Positions 26,087 to 33,488 are shown, counted from the stretch's first letter. The stretch: 43,677 bases of DNA from Flavobacteriaceae bacterium ASP10-09a (GCA_000981625.1 LAQA01000007.1:62060-105736); one strand, 5' to 3'. Notes: generated by a model not told the origin, from the sequence alone. Numbers and translations: made by a program.

Positions 26087-26319
26087 ATTATTGCAAGACA
26101 TAATAAAGCTCTAGATAAATATCAAAAAAATTACACTCATAAAAGTAGTAATGAGTCTCCTGAATTTGTTTTTATAGAAAATGAGTTTTATTCTAAATTA
26201 GAAAATGCCATTGCAAGTTTGTGTAAAAAACAGCGTAAAGTTTTTTACTGAGCATAGTAGAGAAAAAGAGTTATAAGCAAATAGCAGATCAATTAAATAT
26301 TTCTTTAAAGGCTATGTAA
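26087..26319 (+). pseudogene. Relic of an ECF-type sigma factor (C-terminal half)
   Basis: The plus strand encodes IIARHNKALDKYQKN, then KLENAIASLCKKQRKVF and, after a shift of one base, LLSIVEKKSYKQIADQLNISLKAM, which is sigma-70 region 2.4-like sequence followed by region 4 with its helix-turn-helix. The break is at a run of six T (26241-26246): one more T would restore K-V-F-L-L-S. A stop follows ISLKAM, so the last helix is lost, and there is no N-terminal half. An ECF sigma factor beside a pilin array could once have been its regulator. Confidence 0.72.
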
Positions 26320-26336
26320 AAAAAAGCAAACTACTT

Positions 26337-26855
26337 TTAATTGTAATTCACTGTAACATCAAAACCAGTAGCATTAGTATAGACTCCAGAAACTTGTCCT
26401 GCACCCACATTTAATGTTGCTCCAATATTTAAAGTTTCTGATCCACCTGTAAGTGTGCCTGTTGAAGAAGGGCTACTCGTAAATGTACCTACAGTCATCG
26501 TCTCAAGGGTTGTCGCCTTTGTAATAATGTAGCCTGTACTCGGTATTGTAATTACGTAAGTGTACCCACTTGCTCCCCCAATGGTAAATGAAGCAGCGGT
26601 GAAAGTACCTGTTGTACTAGGCAAAGTAACACCAGCTGTTCTCGTTCTTGTTCCTGCAGGTGCTATTACCACAGTACCTGCAGTGCCAGAAGCCCCAGCT
26701 TGTACAGCTACATTTCCAAAATTCATATCTAGCGCATTTGCAATTGCAATTGGAGCAATAATAGTTGCTGTTACTGTTGCTGTTGCTGTTGCTTGCGAAA
26801 AAGTGTTTGTTATAAAACCAGCAGTTAAAAGAAATAATAATTTAATTCTTTTCAT
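26337..26855 (-). CDS. DUF4402 pilin-like protein, copy 2
   Basis: A 172-residue paralogue of the pilin at 24686 with the same architecture: signal peptide (to about residue 20, NTFS), QATATATVTATIIAPIAI, LDMNFGNVAVQ, GTRTRTAGVTLP, LNIGATLNVGAGQ and the ending GVYTNATGFDVTVNYN. Differences are concentrated in the middle (GGASGYTYVITIP, KATTLETMTV) and in a three-residue insertion after QAG. It is 1.1 kb upstream of the pilus operon on the same strand and separated from it by pseudogenes; no -7 element is evident. It may be an alternative major subunit using the same chaperone and usher. Confidence 0.8.
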   Translation of the reverse strand: MKRIKLLFLLTAGFITNTFSQATATATVTATIIAPIAIANALDMNFGNVAVQAGASGTAGTVVIAPAGTRTRTAGVTLPSTTGTFTAASFTIGGASGYTYVITIPSTGYIITKATTLETMTVGTFTSSPSSTGTLTGGSETLNIGATLNVGAGQVSGVYTNATGFDVTVNYN

Positions 26856-27556
26856 AAAGCATGTTCGTTTTTAGTACATGATAAAAACATAGTTTGTTGA
26901 TTTTAAGTGTTTTGACCTGTTTTATTAATAAAGAAGATCAATGCAGACAATAAAGGTAGTGAATTAACTTATGTTCTGAACACTCATTTACAAGGTAAAA
27001 TAAATTTAGCACGATTAAAACTTAGATTCCGCTCATTAAGAGCTTTTTAGTAGTCAAGAAGATAAAGTAGATATTTCTTCAAAGATGAATTTGGATAGTT
27101 TTATGAGTGATGACGATTTAAATAATGATTTACCTTTTTAGAGGAAGAAGTGTTTATTAGCTCCTATAAATGCAACGATTGCAAATTTGCAATATTTACA
27201 TAAAGTTTAAAGTCATTTAATGTGAGTAACAGTTTAGGTTCAATACTTAAGTAATTCTGATAAAACCAACAGTCAGTGAGATAATTATAAATAGTTTTTT
27301 AAATATTTAAAAAAACAGGTATTTATTCCTTAAAAGAGTAAGCAACAATAATAAAAATCTGCAGAAGTAAAATTTTTCTTTTTTCAAATAACTAATTTTC
27401 CCGACATAACATTATTTATGTTAATGAGTCTTCTGCAGATGATAATATTTAAGTAAATTTTGATCTTTTCACAGTGTAATATTATATATGTTAAAATTAA
27501 AGAAATTCTCTCAATTCAATAAAGCTATCACACTTATAAGAATCTACTAAAAAAAC
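26856..27556. other. 700-nt region without an intact gene
   Basis: Upstream of pilin copy 2 and downstream of the ABM-domain lipoprotein. The only protein-like stretch is a possible transposase fragment at 26946-27050. After it, short open runs such as SKMNLDSFMSDDDLNND (27085-27140) match nothing I know. No hairpin terminator or RNA gene is evident. Confidence 0.6.
26946..27050 (+). pseudogene. Possible transposase N-terminal fragment
   Basis: A frame without start codon, ending at 27050, reads TYVLNTHLQGKINLARLKLRF. The phrase HLQGKINLAR resembles the N-terminus of Bacteroidota IS4-type transposases. The rest of the element, DDE residues and terminal inverted repeats are absent. Recognition by eye only. 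Confidence 0.3.
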
Positions 27557-28339
27557 TTAATAAGATTTATAATTTGAATTTCCCTGAATGATTTTAAGCC
27601 CACTTGCACCTCCTTTTAAGTAAGGTATCATCTCTGCAATTGAAGTATCTTCAGTTTGCCTCCATTTCAGATATGTGTTGAACTTGTCAAAAGATTCCCA
27701 ATTTTCTTGTACAAAAATAGTGTTGCTTTCTTTGTTTATACTCAGTTCTATAGATATGCATCCATCATATGTACGCGTTTTAGGTAGGCCTCCTTTATTA
27801 TCAATAATAGCCATAACCTTATCCATTTTTCCTGGCAAAACTTCAAAAGAAACATGTACTAGATTTTTAGAATATACAGCGTCTAACATACCGCCAGCGT
27901 CAAAAAAGTCGCCTTGTGCGTTTATTAAACCTTTATTGTCAAACCCAAAATACCAATACCCTTTAAGATTTAATTGTTTTCCTGTTTTAGCTTGAATCCC
28001 TGTCCATTCTCCATAGGTTCTTACGCTACCATCTAAAACTCCTAATGAATCTGTTCCAGGAAGCCATACTTTAGCTGTGTATTTGATGTTATCAAAAGCA
28101 TCATGATAGCCCTTTAGCATAGAAGTAAATATATCATATTTAATCATTTCAGAACCATAAAAAGGCGGTTCGCTTTCAATGTCCTTACTAATTAGATTAA
28201 GTTGAGCTTCTAGATTTTCTTCTCCGTGTAAAGCAAAGAATTTTTGAGCGGTTGCTAAGTTTTTTGTATACTTAGGGTTTGAATTCGAGCAACTTGCAAC
28301 GAACACAAATAGCGATATTAAAAATATTATATTTTTCAT
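27557..28339 (-). CDS. Lipoprotein with NTF2-like and ABM-like domains
   Basis: A 260-residue lipoprotein (signal ending FVASC, Cys17). Residues about 25-150 form an NTF2/SnoaL-like domain (ATAQKFFALHGEENLEAQLNLI, MLKGYHDAFDNIKYT, GSVRTYGEWTGIQ, LKGYWYFGFDNKGLI). Residues about 158-250 form an antibiotic-biosynthesis-monooxygenase (ABM)-like ferredoxin fold (LVHVSFEVLPGKMDKVMAII, GCISIELSINKESNTIFVQENWESFDKF). Such ABM domains include quinol monooxygenases and many with no known reaction. The fusion of both folds on one lipoprotein is notable beside other NTF2- and YdhR-like proteins. Confidence 0.75.
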   Translation of the reverse strand: MKNIIFLISLFVFVASCSNSNPKYTKNLATAQKFFALHGEENLEAQLNLISKDIESEPPFYGSEMIKYDIFTSMLKGYHDAFDNIKYTAKVWLPGTDSLGVLDGSVRTYGEWTGIQAKTGKQLNLKGYWYFGFDNKGLINAQGDFFDAGGMLDAVYSKNLVHVSFEVLPGKMDKVMAIIDNKGGLPKTRTYDGCISIELSINKESNTIFVQENWESFDKFNTYLKWRQTEDTSIAEMIPYLKGGASGLKIIQGNSNYKSY

Positions 28340-28660
28340 TTTGTCAAATGTTTTAGTTATTAGGTACTATCTACATGTAATTTAATTATTTAGAAGATGA
28401 CACTATTTTCTCATTGTTGGTTCATTGCGCTAAACATAGTCTCCGTGAATCCCTGTAAAAGCTTTATCCATTGTATTCATAAATATTTTTCTGTTCTTTT
28501 TATCAGACCAAGCAGCTTCAATCAAAACCAACATTTTAGTATTAGCTGCTTCCATATCAGATAAAGATTAATATAAGAAACCTTCTATAAAATTAATAGT
28601 TTATTGTTGTTCATAATATGTCTATTTATACTATTGATTTAAAATAATACGTTTAAGAAT
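28340..28660. other. 320-nt spacer with one 41-codon open frame
   Basis: Between the ABM lipoprotein and the TPR protein. On the minus strand 28430-28555 can encode 41 residues starting MEAANTKMLVLIEAAW and ending KAFTGIHGDYV. The composition is protein-like, and readable residues continue in a shifted frame after the stop, so it looks like the end of a broken gene. I do not recognise the family. Nothing else is visible. Confidence 0.45.
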
Positions 28661-29797
28661 TTAATCCATTTGCGGAATTCCAACTTTTCCTTTTCTTGGA
28701 GCATATGATGTATGTAATATCTTCCAGCCATCATTGGTGTTAACCCACGTTGAAGACCCTCTAGTTGCATATGAAACAGTTTTATTTGTTTCTGTTACTA
28801 TATATGAGCCATCAGCTTCAAAAGAAACGACAGCAGTTTTCATATCTGGAGAAAAGTATGTTTTCATATCAGAAAACTCAAAGACTTCCCAGGTTATTGG
28901 AGTAGCCTTTGTAACATCTTCTTTTGTATACACGTAAAAAGGATTTAAATTAGAATCTCCAGTAGTAACTGTAATCTCTGGATGCTCAAATTTTTTGTAA
29001 GATTCATAATTGCCAGTCGTTTGTGCTTTTTGTACTGCTTTTTGATTCGCCATTATTTTTTCGCTAATATTTGCTGCATCTGTCTTTGCATAATATACTT
29101 GAGCGTATTTCATATATGGAGAAGAAAAGCTACCAAAATCAACTGCTTTAAGTTGCGTTTCTAATGCATTTTTATAGTCGCCCATCGAAGCATAATGTTC
29201 AGCCATTGAATCATATGAATTCGGTCCATCATGCATGTTTTGAGATATTTTGACATGCTTCATTGCTTCTAACTCGTTTTTTTCTCCATAGGCTCCTGTC
29301 ATATATCCATAGGATATCATATTGTGTGCTGAAGAAGCATAAGTAGGAAATTTTTCAGCAAAAACTTTAAAAGAATTAAAATCTTGGATAGATGTTGCCA
29401 TATAATTAATTAAAGGACTGTTCGGAAATTTACTTACAAGACTTGTCTCTAAAGTCTTTTTATTTTCTGAAGAAGCCGACATATACATATACCAACCTTT
29501 TTCTTCTGAAGTTAGTTTAGATGCGTTAATTTCTTTAAGTTTCTTTGCTCTATTTCCCCATTTTGGATTCGAACTACTTATAAATGCTAAAGTTAGTTTC
29601 GCGCAACCACAGTCTTTATCTAAGAGTAATGCTGAATTTGCAGCGCCAAATGCGGGGAGGTATTCTAAATTTAAAGCGTATTCTATAGCTTTGTTGGCAA
29701 CAAGGCTTGCTTTTTTATTACAGGATGTTTCTTTAATCCATTGTGCATTCAAAATCATAGTGAAACATAAAGCTACAAGAGTTAATAAATTTTTCAT
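28661..29797 (-). CDS. Secreted TPR protein with NTF2-like C-terminal domain
   Basis: A 378-residue protein with a signal peptide (to about residue 19, LNAQ). Residues 25-265 are helical, with tetratricopeptide-like repeats (SYDSMAEHYASMGDYKNALETQLKA is the clearest). The last 110 residues (YKKFEHPEITVTTGD, WEVFEFSDMKTYFSPDMKTAVVSFEADGSYIV, STWVNTNDGWKILHTSYAPRKG) have the DUF4440/SnoaL strand pattern. The promoter is one half of the symmetric palindrome at 29835-29889, giving a leader of about 37 nt. Probably periplasmic; substrate unknown. Confidence 0.75.
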   Translation of the reverse strand: MKNLLTLVALCFTMILNAQWIKETSCNKKASLVANKAIEYALNLEYLPAFGAANSALLLDKDCGCAKLTLAFISSSNPKWGNRAKKLKEINASKLTSEEKGWYMYMSASSENKKTLETSLVSKFPNSPLINYMATSIQDFNSFKVFAEKFPTYASSAHNMISYGYMTGAYGEKNELEAMKHVKISQNMHDGPNSYDSMAEHYASMGDYKNALETQLKAVDFGSFSSPYMKYAQVYYAKTDAANISEKIMANQKAVQKAQTTGNYESYKKFEHPEITVTTGDSNLNPFYVYTKEDVTKATPITWEVFEFSDMKTYFSPDMKTAVVSFEADGSYIVTETNKTVSYATRGSSTWVNTNDGWKILHTSYAPRKGKVGIPQMD

Positions 29798-29834
29798 GAT
29801 TGTTTTGTTTAGGTTGTAATTGATAATAATTATT

Positions 29835-29889
29835 AAAACAAATCTAAGAAATTAGTTGTAATTAGCAACTAATTTCTTAGATTTGTTTT
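29835..29889. promoter_or_regulatory. 24-bp palindrome forming a symmetric divergent promoter
   Basis: Perfect 24-bp inverted repeat with a 7-nt centre; the core is TTAGTTG-TAATTAG-CAACTAA. On the minus strand it contains TTG (29866-29868)-N19-TAGATTTG (29839-29846) toward the TPR gene. By symmetry the plus strand contains TTG (29856-29858)-N19-TAGATTTG (29878-29885) toward the HxlR gene. Eleven T follow on the plus strand, so an intrinsic terminator is an alternative reading, but no plus-strand gene precedes it. Confidence 0.7.
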
Positions 29890-30057
29890 TTTTTTTGCTT
29901 ATATAATCTTATAAAATATAAATAACAACCTATTATTTATGATATGATTAAGGTAATATCGTATTATTAATGATGTAATTAATTTATACTGTTTTTAATA
30001 TCTTTACATAAGATATAATATCTTTAAAGGAAAATAAATTTTATAAATTTTTAAATA

Positions 30058-30498
30058 TTGAGTTCGAAAACCCCCCCTACATGTGCTATAGCGCAGTCAA
30101 TTAATGTTTTAGGTGATAAATGGTCTCTTCTTATCTTAAGAGATATTATTTTGCACAAAAAAACTAGGTTTAAAGAATTTAAAAGTTCGAAAGAGAAAAT
30201 ATCGACTAATATTCTTTCAAATAGATTAAAATCTCTTATGGAAAAAGGGCTTATTGAAAAATTGAATCCTTCAGGGTCAAAAAAAAGCACACGTTATCTT
30301 GCTACTAGCAAAGGTATATTGACGCTACCTATTATAATTGAGTTGTATATATTTTCTATTGAGTCAATAGACGAGTCTGTTTTAGATGAGTCTCAAATGG
30401 ATATTAAATTTCAGATTAGTAATAATCGTAATCTATTTGAAGAAAAAAGTAAAGCAGAATATCTTGCTTTTATTGAAGAATTATCTCAATTAAAATAA
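30058..30498 (+). CDS. HxlR-family transcriptional regulator with N-terminal cysteine
   Basis: A 146-residue winged-helix regulator, start TTG at 30058 (an in-frame stop lies two codons upstream). It has the HxlR signature: Cys9 in C-A-I-A-Q, then INVLGDKWSLLILRDII, RFKEF, ISTNILSNRLKSLMEKGLIEK and a wing with STRYLATSKG. The Cys ahead of the first helix is the thiol that senses quinones or oxidants in YodB/QorR-type members. A run of seven C (30071-30077) lies at codons 5-7. The symmetric palindrome upstream could be its operator, and the same core recurs at 32651-32699. Confidence 0.85.
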   Translation: MSSKTPPTCAIAQSINVLGDKWSLLILRDIILHKKTRFKEFKSSKEKISTNILSNRLKSLMEKGLIEKLNPSGSKKSTRYLATSKGILTLPIIIELYIFSIESIDESVLDESQMDIKFQISNNRNLFEEKSKAEYLAFIEELSQLK

Positions 30499-30639
30499 GC
30501 TTAAGAGATACCGTTACGTCAGCTATTTAAGATTAGTATACTTCTTTTAGTTTTGCAACTTACAGATTCTAGAAGATAGCAGTGTAATAGTCTTTCGATC
30601 TTAGAATGCACTATATATTTAAGAAATTAGGGTAATTAT

Positions 30640-30880
30640 TTCGAGATAGCCTTTGCCTAGACTAATTTCATTTCTAGCTTCATTAAAAGTATAGAAATAA
30701 CTACTCTAGTTGTTCCTAATATTTTACTAATTTATTTATGTATCAATTGAAGTAATTTTATATAATAAATTGGAATCTTTTTCATAATATTTCCTTCGTA
30801 AATCAATATCTAGTTTTTTAAACTGAAACAATTTCAATATTTTTAACTATTACATTTTCTAATACTTTAGAGAACATGCT
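30640..30880 (-). pseudogene. Relic of a Crp/Fnr-type regulator (C-terminal part)
   Basis: The minus strand reads KLDIDLRRKYYEKDSNLLYNK then ITSID, followed in a frame broken by a stop by SKILGTTRVVISILLMKLEMK. The phrase LGTTRVVIS-x-LL-x-KLE is the recognition-helix region of Crp/Fnr regulators, and the preceding part fits the linker before it. Two stops and frame changes interrupt it; the cyclic-nucleotide-binding half is missing. Confidence 0.5.
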
Positions 30881-30930
30881 ATTAAATAATTCCAATTTTT
30901 TGATTAATATATACTTGAAAATAAAGTGAA

Positions 30931-31146
30931 ATGTTAAAAATTAAAACAATTAGTGTTTTAACTAAAGAGATAGTAAAAGTAAGAATTCACGATGCAATAG
31001 TTGCTGCATAATATATAGGGTCTATTGCTTTAGTTTACTAAATTGGTCTTGATTTTATTTATGTAACAATTGCAGTTGCTATTTTACAAATAGTAAGTCC
31101 ATTCACTAAATTTTATCCAATGTACATAACTTTAAACAAGTTCTAG
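30931..31146 (+). pseudogene. DUF2892-like membrane protein with two internal stops
   Basis: One 72-codon frame from ATG 30931 to TAG 31144, interrupted by TAA at 31009 and at 31039. Ignoring these, it reads HDAIVAA-x-YIGSIALVY-x-IGLDFIYV then AVAILQIVSPFTKFYPMYI: two hydrophobic helices and an ending like DUF2892 proteins. Both stops are one base from TTA (Leu), so simple point mutations would explain them. Crp/Fnr genes next to DUF2892 genes are a familiar pairing in Bacteroidota, which supports a joint decay. Confidence 0.55.
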
Positions 31147-31332
31147 TTGTATTCAACACCTATTCAAAATAGTAAATAGCTGATTTTTTAAAATCAGTTT
31201 TAAAACAATTTAGTTAAGTGTTAGGTTTAGTGATTTTAATCATAACTAACTATAGTTTAGTAAATTAACTACCAATAAAATTGCTTAAAACAATAAATAG
31301 TTATAATATTAGAAATCATTAAAACGAAATTT

Positions 31333-32088
31333 ATGAAAAAAAGTATTTTATTTTGCGTAATGCTATTAATTTTTAGCTGTAAAGAAAAAAGTAAAACACC
31401 AATAGCGGACGTGAATAGTTCACAAACGCAAGTATTAGTTGTTAAATATGAACTTCAAGAAATGAGTTTGGAGTCACACGCTCAACTTGGTAGTGACGTG
31501 GTGGCTAATTTTGCTCCTGGTAAAATAAAGGGGCTCATAGGTAAAACATTTATAGGAAATCTTGAAAAAGGTGTTTTTGGTGGTGTATATTATTTTACAG
31601 ACCAAGTTAGTTTAGAGGCTTATTTGGCCTCAGAATTATGGGAGGGTATTGTTGCACATCCTAATCTTATTAATTTTAAAACAACAACTTTTTCTGTTGC
31701 ATCTATTTCTGATACTTCTAATGGGATTGCAGAAAAAAGAAAAATGGCAACTGAAGAAGGAGACGATATCGCTAAACATTTATTAGTGGTTAACTACGAA
31801 CTTCAAGAAATGAGTTTAATAGAGCATGCTCAACTTGGTAGTGATGTGGTAGCTAATTTTGCTCCTGGTAAAATAAAGGGGCTCGTAGGTAAAACATTTA
31901 TAGGAAATATTGAAAAAGGTGTTTTTGGTGGTATATATTACTTTACAGATCAAGATAGTTTAGAAGCTTATTTAAATTCAGAGCTATGGAAAGGTATTGT
32001 TGCACATCCTAATCTTGTGAGTTTTAAAACAGAAATCTATATGATAGCTCCCATATCCACAATATCTAACGGAATTCCAATGCTATAA
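31333..32088 (+). CDS. Lipoprotein with two tandem YdhR-like domains
   Basis: A 251-residue lipoprotein (signal ending IFSC, Cys16). Two nearly identical domains at residues about 34-124 and 150-240 each have VV-x-YELQEMSL, GSDVVANFAPGKIKGL, GKTFIGN, GVFGG-x-YYFTDQ-x-SLEAYL and IVAHPNL. The pattern (GG-x-Y-x-F near SLEAYL, then HP) fits the YdhR/ABM-like monooxygenase family with a dimeric alpha-beta barrel; here the dimer may be formed within one chain. The repeat period is 348 nt with high DNA identity, so the duplication is recent. Enzymatic activity is not established by sequence. Confidence 0.75.
   Translation: MKKSILFCVMLLIFSCKEKSKTPIADVNSSQTQVLVVKYELQEMSLESHAQLGSDVVANFAPGKIKGLIGKTFIGNLEKGVFGGVYYFTDQVSLEAYLASELWEGIVAHPNLINFKTTTFSVASISDTSNGIAEKRKMATEEGDDIAKHLLVVNYELQEMSLIEHAQLGSDVVANFAPGKIKGLVGKTFIGNIEKGVFGGIYYFTDQDSLEAYLNSELWKGIVAHPNLVSFKTEIYMIAPISTISNGIPML
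31435..32052 (+). repeat. Tandem intragenic duplication, 348-nt period
   Basis: The block at about 31435-31704 recurs at about 31783-32052; for example GCTCCTGGTAAAATAAAGG lies at 31513 and again at 31861, exactly 348 nt apart. The differences are mostly third-position changes, plus the linker between copies. Confidence 0.85.
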
Positions 32089-32728
32089 TTAAACTGTATT
32101 AACGTTTTATTGGAAGATAGCAACTAAATACTGCTCAACAAATACCAAGAAAAGCTAACATCTTTTTACGAGTTTACAATCTTGAAGTTAAAAAAACTAC
32201 AGAATGATTTTTTTCTAAAATTGTAGACACTATTATTATAAAAAAAGAGGAAAATTTGTGATAATTCATTTGAACGAAATGTCTTATATAAAAATAAAAA
32301 GAAGCAAAGGTTACACAATCTAAAAGGTGCTTTACCTCGTGCATTTATCATTTTAGAATCAGTTTTAGATCTTAGGTGTGCTACAATTGTTGGGTTTCTT
32401 ATATTAAATTTTGGACTAGTGGGGGGTTACTTGTACGTATTAATCTTTAAAAAGTCAATACAATTTACTTTCGGGAAATCCAATTAGGTGGAAGGGTTTT
32501 AAAGAAAAGATATATTCAGATTAATAACAAAAAGTACATCAGATAGTTCAATTTTATTGGATATTTGCTGAGTTTTTAATACAAGAGGTACTAACCTTTT
32601 TTAATTTTTTTCAAATCTCTTTCCTTACATTTTTATAAAATAGGATTTAAAAATATAATAAATATTAGTTGCATATTGCAATTAATATTTATTATATTTG
32701 ATTTAAATTAATTCTAATTATATTAAAA
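32089..32728. other. 640-nt intergenic region
   Basis: An open frame without a standard start, 32242-32490 on the plus strand, reads LHNLKGALPRAFII and then a hydrophobic CATIVGFLILNFGLVGGYLY; it may be the relic of a small membrane protein, family unknown. The promoter palindrome is at 32651-32699. Nothing else is recognised. Confidence 0.5.
32651..32700 (+). promoter_or_regulatory. 23-bp inverted repeat overlapping a TATATTTG promoter
   Basis: Arms 32651-32673 and 32677-32699 differ at one position (G opposite T). The core is TTAGTTG-CATATTG-CAATTAA, the same as the palindrome at 29835. On the plus strand TTG (32669-32671)-N21-TATATTTG (32693-32700) forms a promoter 28 nt upstream of the ATG at 32729. 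The minus-strand counterpart reads TATATTTT, so symmetry is incomplete here. Confidence 0.7.
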
Positions 32729-33475
32729 ATGAAGAAAATTATTTTCACTTTATTTTTTGTTTTTGCAATTACTACAATTAATACTCAGGTGATTCAATCA
32801 AGATTATTAAAGGTTGATCAAGTAAATATGAAGGAATTTGTAGACGGAGTATCTAAAAAAACAAAGATTTATAATAGTAAAAAAGGACAGTCTAGGTATA
32901 TGACTTTCAGGGTATTAACAGGTGATAATGCACAAAATTTTGTTAGAATGCAAGTAGCAGATTCTATTCAAGAATTTGATAATGTATATACAGAAGGAAA
33001 TAATTACTGGCGAAGTAAAGTCGGTTCAATTCATCAGTCTATTGGGAATACAATTTGGTCTATGAGTAAAAAGATGTCTTATTATATTGAGAATAAAGAA
33101 AGGGTTAACCATAGAAGAATACTCTTTTATAACTTTAACGATTCTGGAGCAAAAGATTTTTGGAGATTTAGAGAGCGTATTAAAAAAGCAATGGTAGAAT
33201 CAAAATATGGTCAAAACATGAATGTTTTATATTGTAATTCAGGGTGTAATGGAAATGTGGTGCAAGTACGATTTCACCATAAGAACTTTGCTGGACAAAG
33301 TAATGATTATGGAATACCACTTAAGAAAATGATTGAAAAATATGATGAACTTTATGGGGAAGATGCTTATGAACAAGATTCTCAAAAAGTAGACGAGAGT
33401 TTAATGCCTAATGGAAGAACTGTTAGACATCAAGTACTTGTGCCAGAACTAAGTTCTCCTGAAAACATGAACTAA
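32729..33475 (+). CDS. Secreted protein of unknown function
   Basis: A 248-residue protein with a signal peptide (to about residue 20, INTQ). I do not recognise the family. It is basic and rich in aromatic residues; visible segments are VDQVNMKEFVDGVSKKTKIYN, YMTFRVLTGDNAQNFVRMQVADS, and two cysteines close together (LYCNSGCNG). The opening and the spacing of strands and helices resemble ABM-like or dimeric alpha-beta barrel proteins only loosely. It forms a two-gene operon with the NTF2-like lipoprotein 13 nt downstream and is driven by the operator-like promoter at 32651-32700. Confidence 0.68.
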   Translation: MKKIIFTLFFVFAITTINTQVIQSRLLKVDQVNMKEFVDGVSKKTKIYNSKKGQSRYMTFRVLTGDNAQNFVRMQVADSIQEFDNVYTEGNNYWRSKVGSIHQSIGNTIWSMSKKMSYYIENKERVNHRRILFYNFNDSGAKDFWRFRERIKKAMVESKYGQNMNVLYCNSGCNGNVVQVRFHHKNFAGQSNDYGIPLKKMIEKYDELYGEDAYEQDSQKVDESLMPNGRTVRHQVLVPELSSPENMN

Positions 33476-33488
33476 AACCAATTTAAAG

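Larger units (their letters stand above)
25202..26336. other. 1.1-kb decayed region between the two pilin genes
   Basis: No intact gene. It contains the copy-1 promoter (25253-25260), a pilin relic (25414-25539) and an ECF sigma factor relic (26087-26319). From 25560 to 26085 I see only short broken frames and no recognisable protein, RNA gene or terminator. Confidence 0.7.
30499..31332. other. 834-nt decayed intergenic region
   Basis: Contains a Crp/Fnr-like relic (about 30640-30880, minus) and a DUF2892-like relic with two stops (30931-31146, plus), arranged divergently. A small hairpin CTGATTTT-TT-AAAATCAG (31180-31197) followed by TTTT could terminate plus-strand transcription. No promoter box is visible before the gene at 31333. 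Confidence 0.6.

Noticed and set aside
29859-29896. Palindrome plus T11 tract as an ordinary intrinsic terminator
   Set aside because: No plus-strand gene lies upstream and both flanking genes point away; the two embedded promoters fit better. The alternative is kept in the feature entry.
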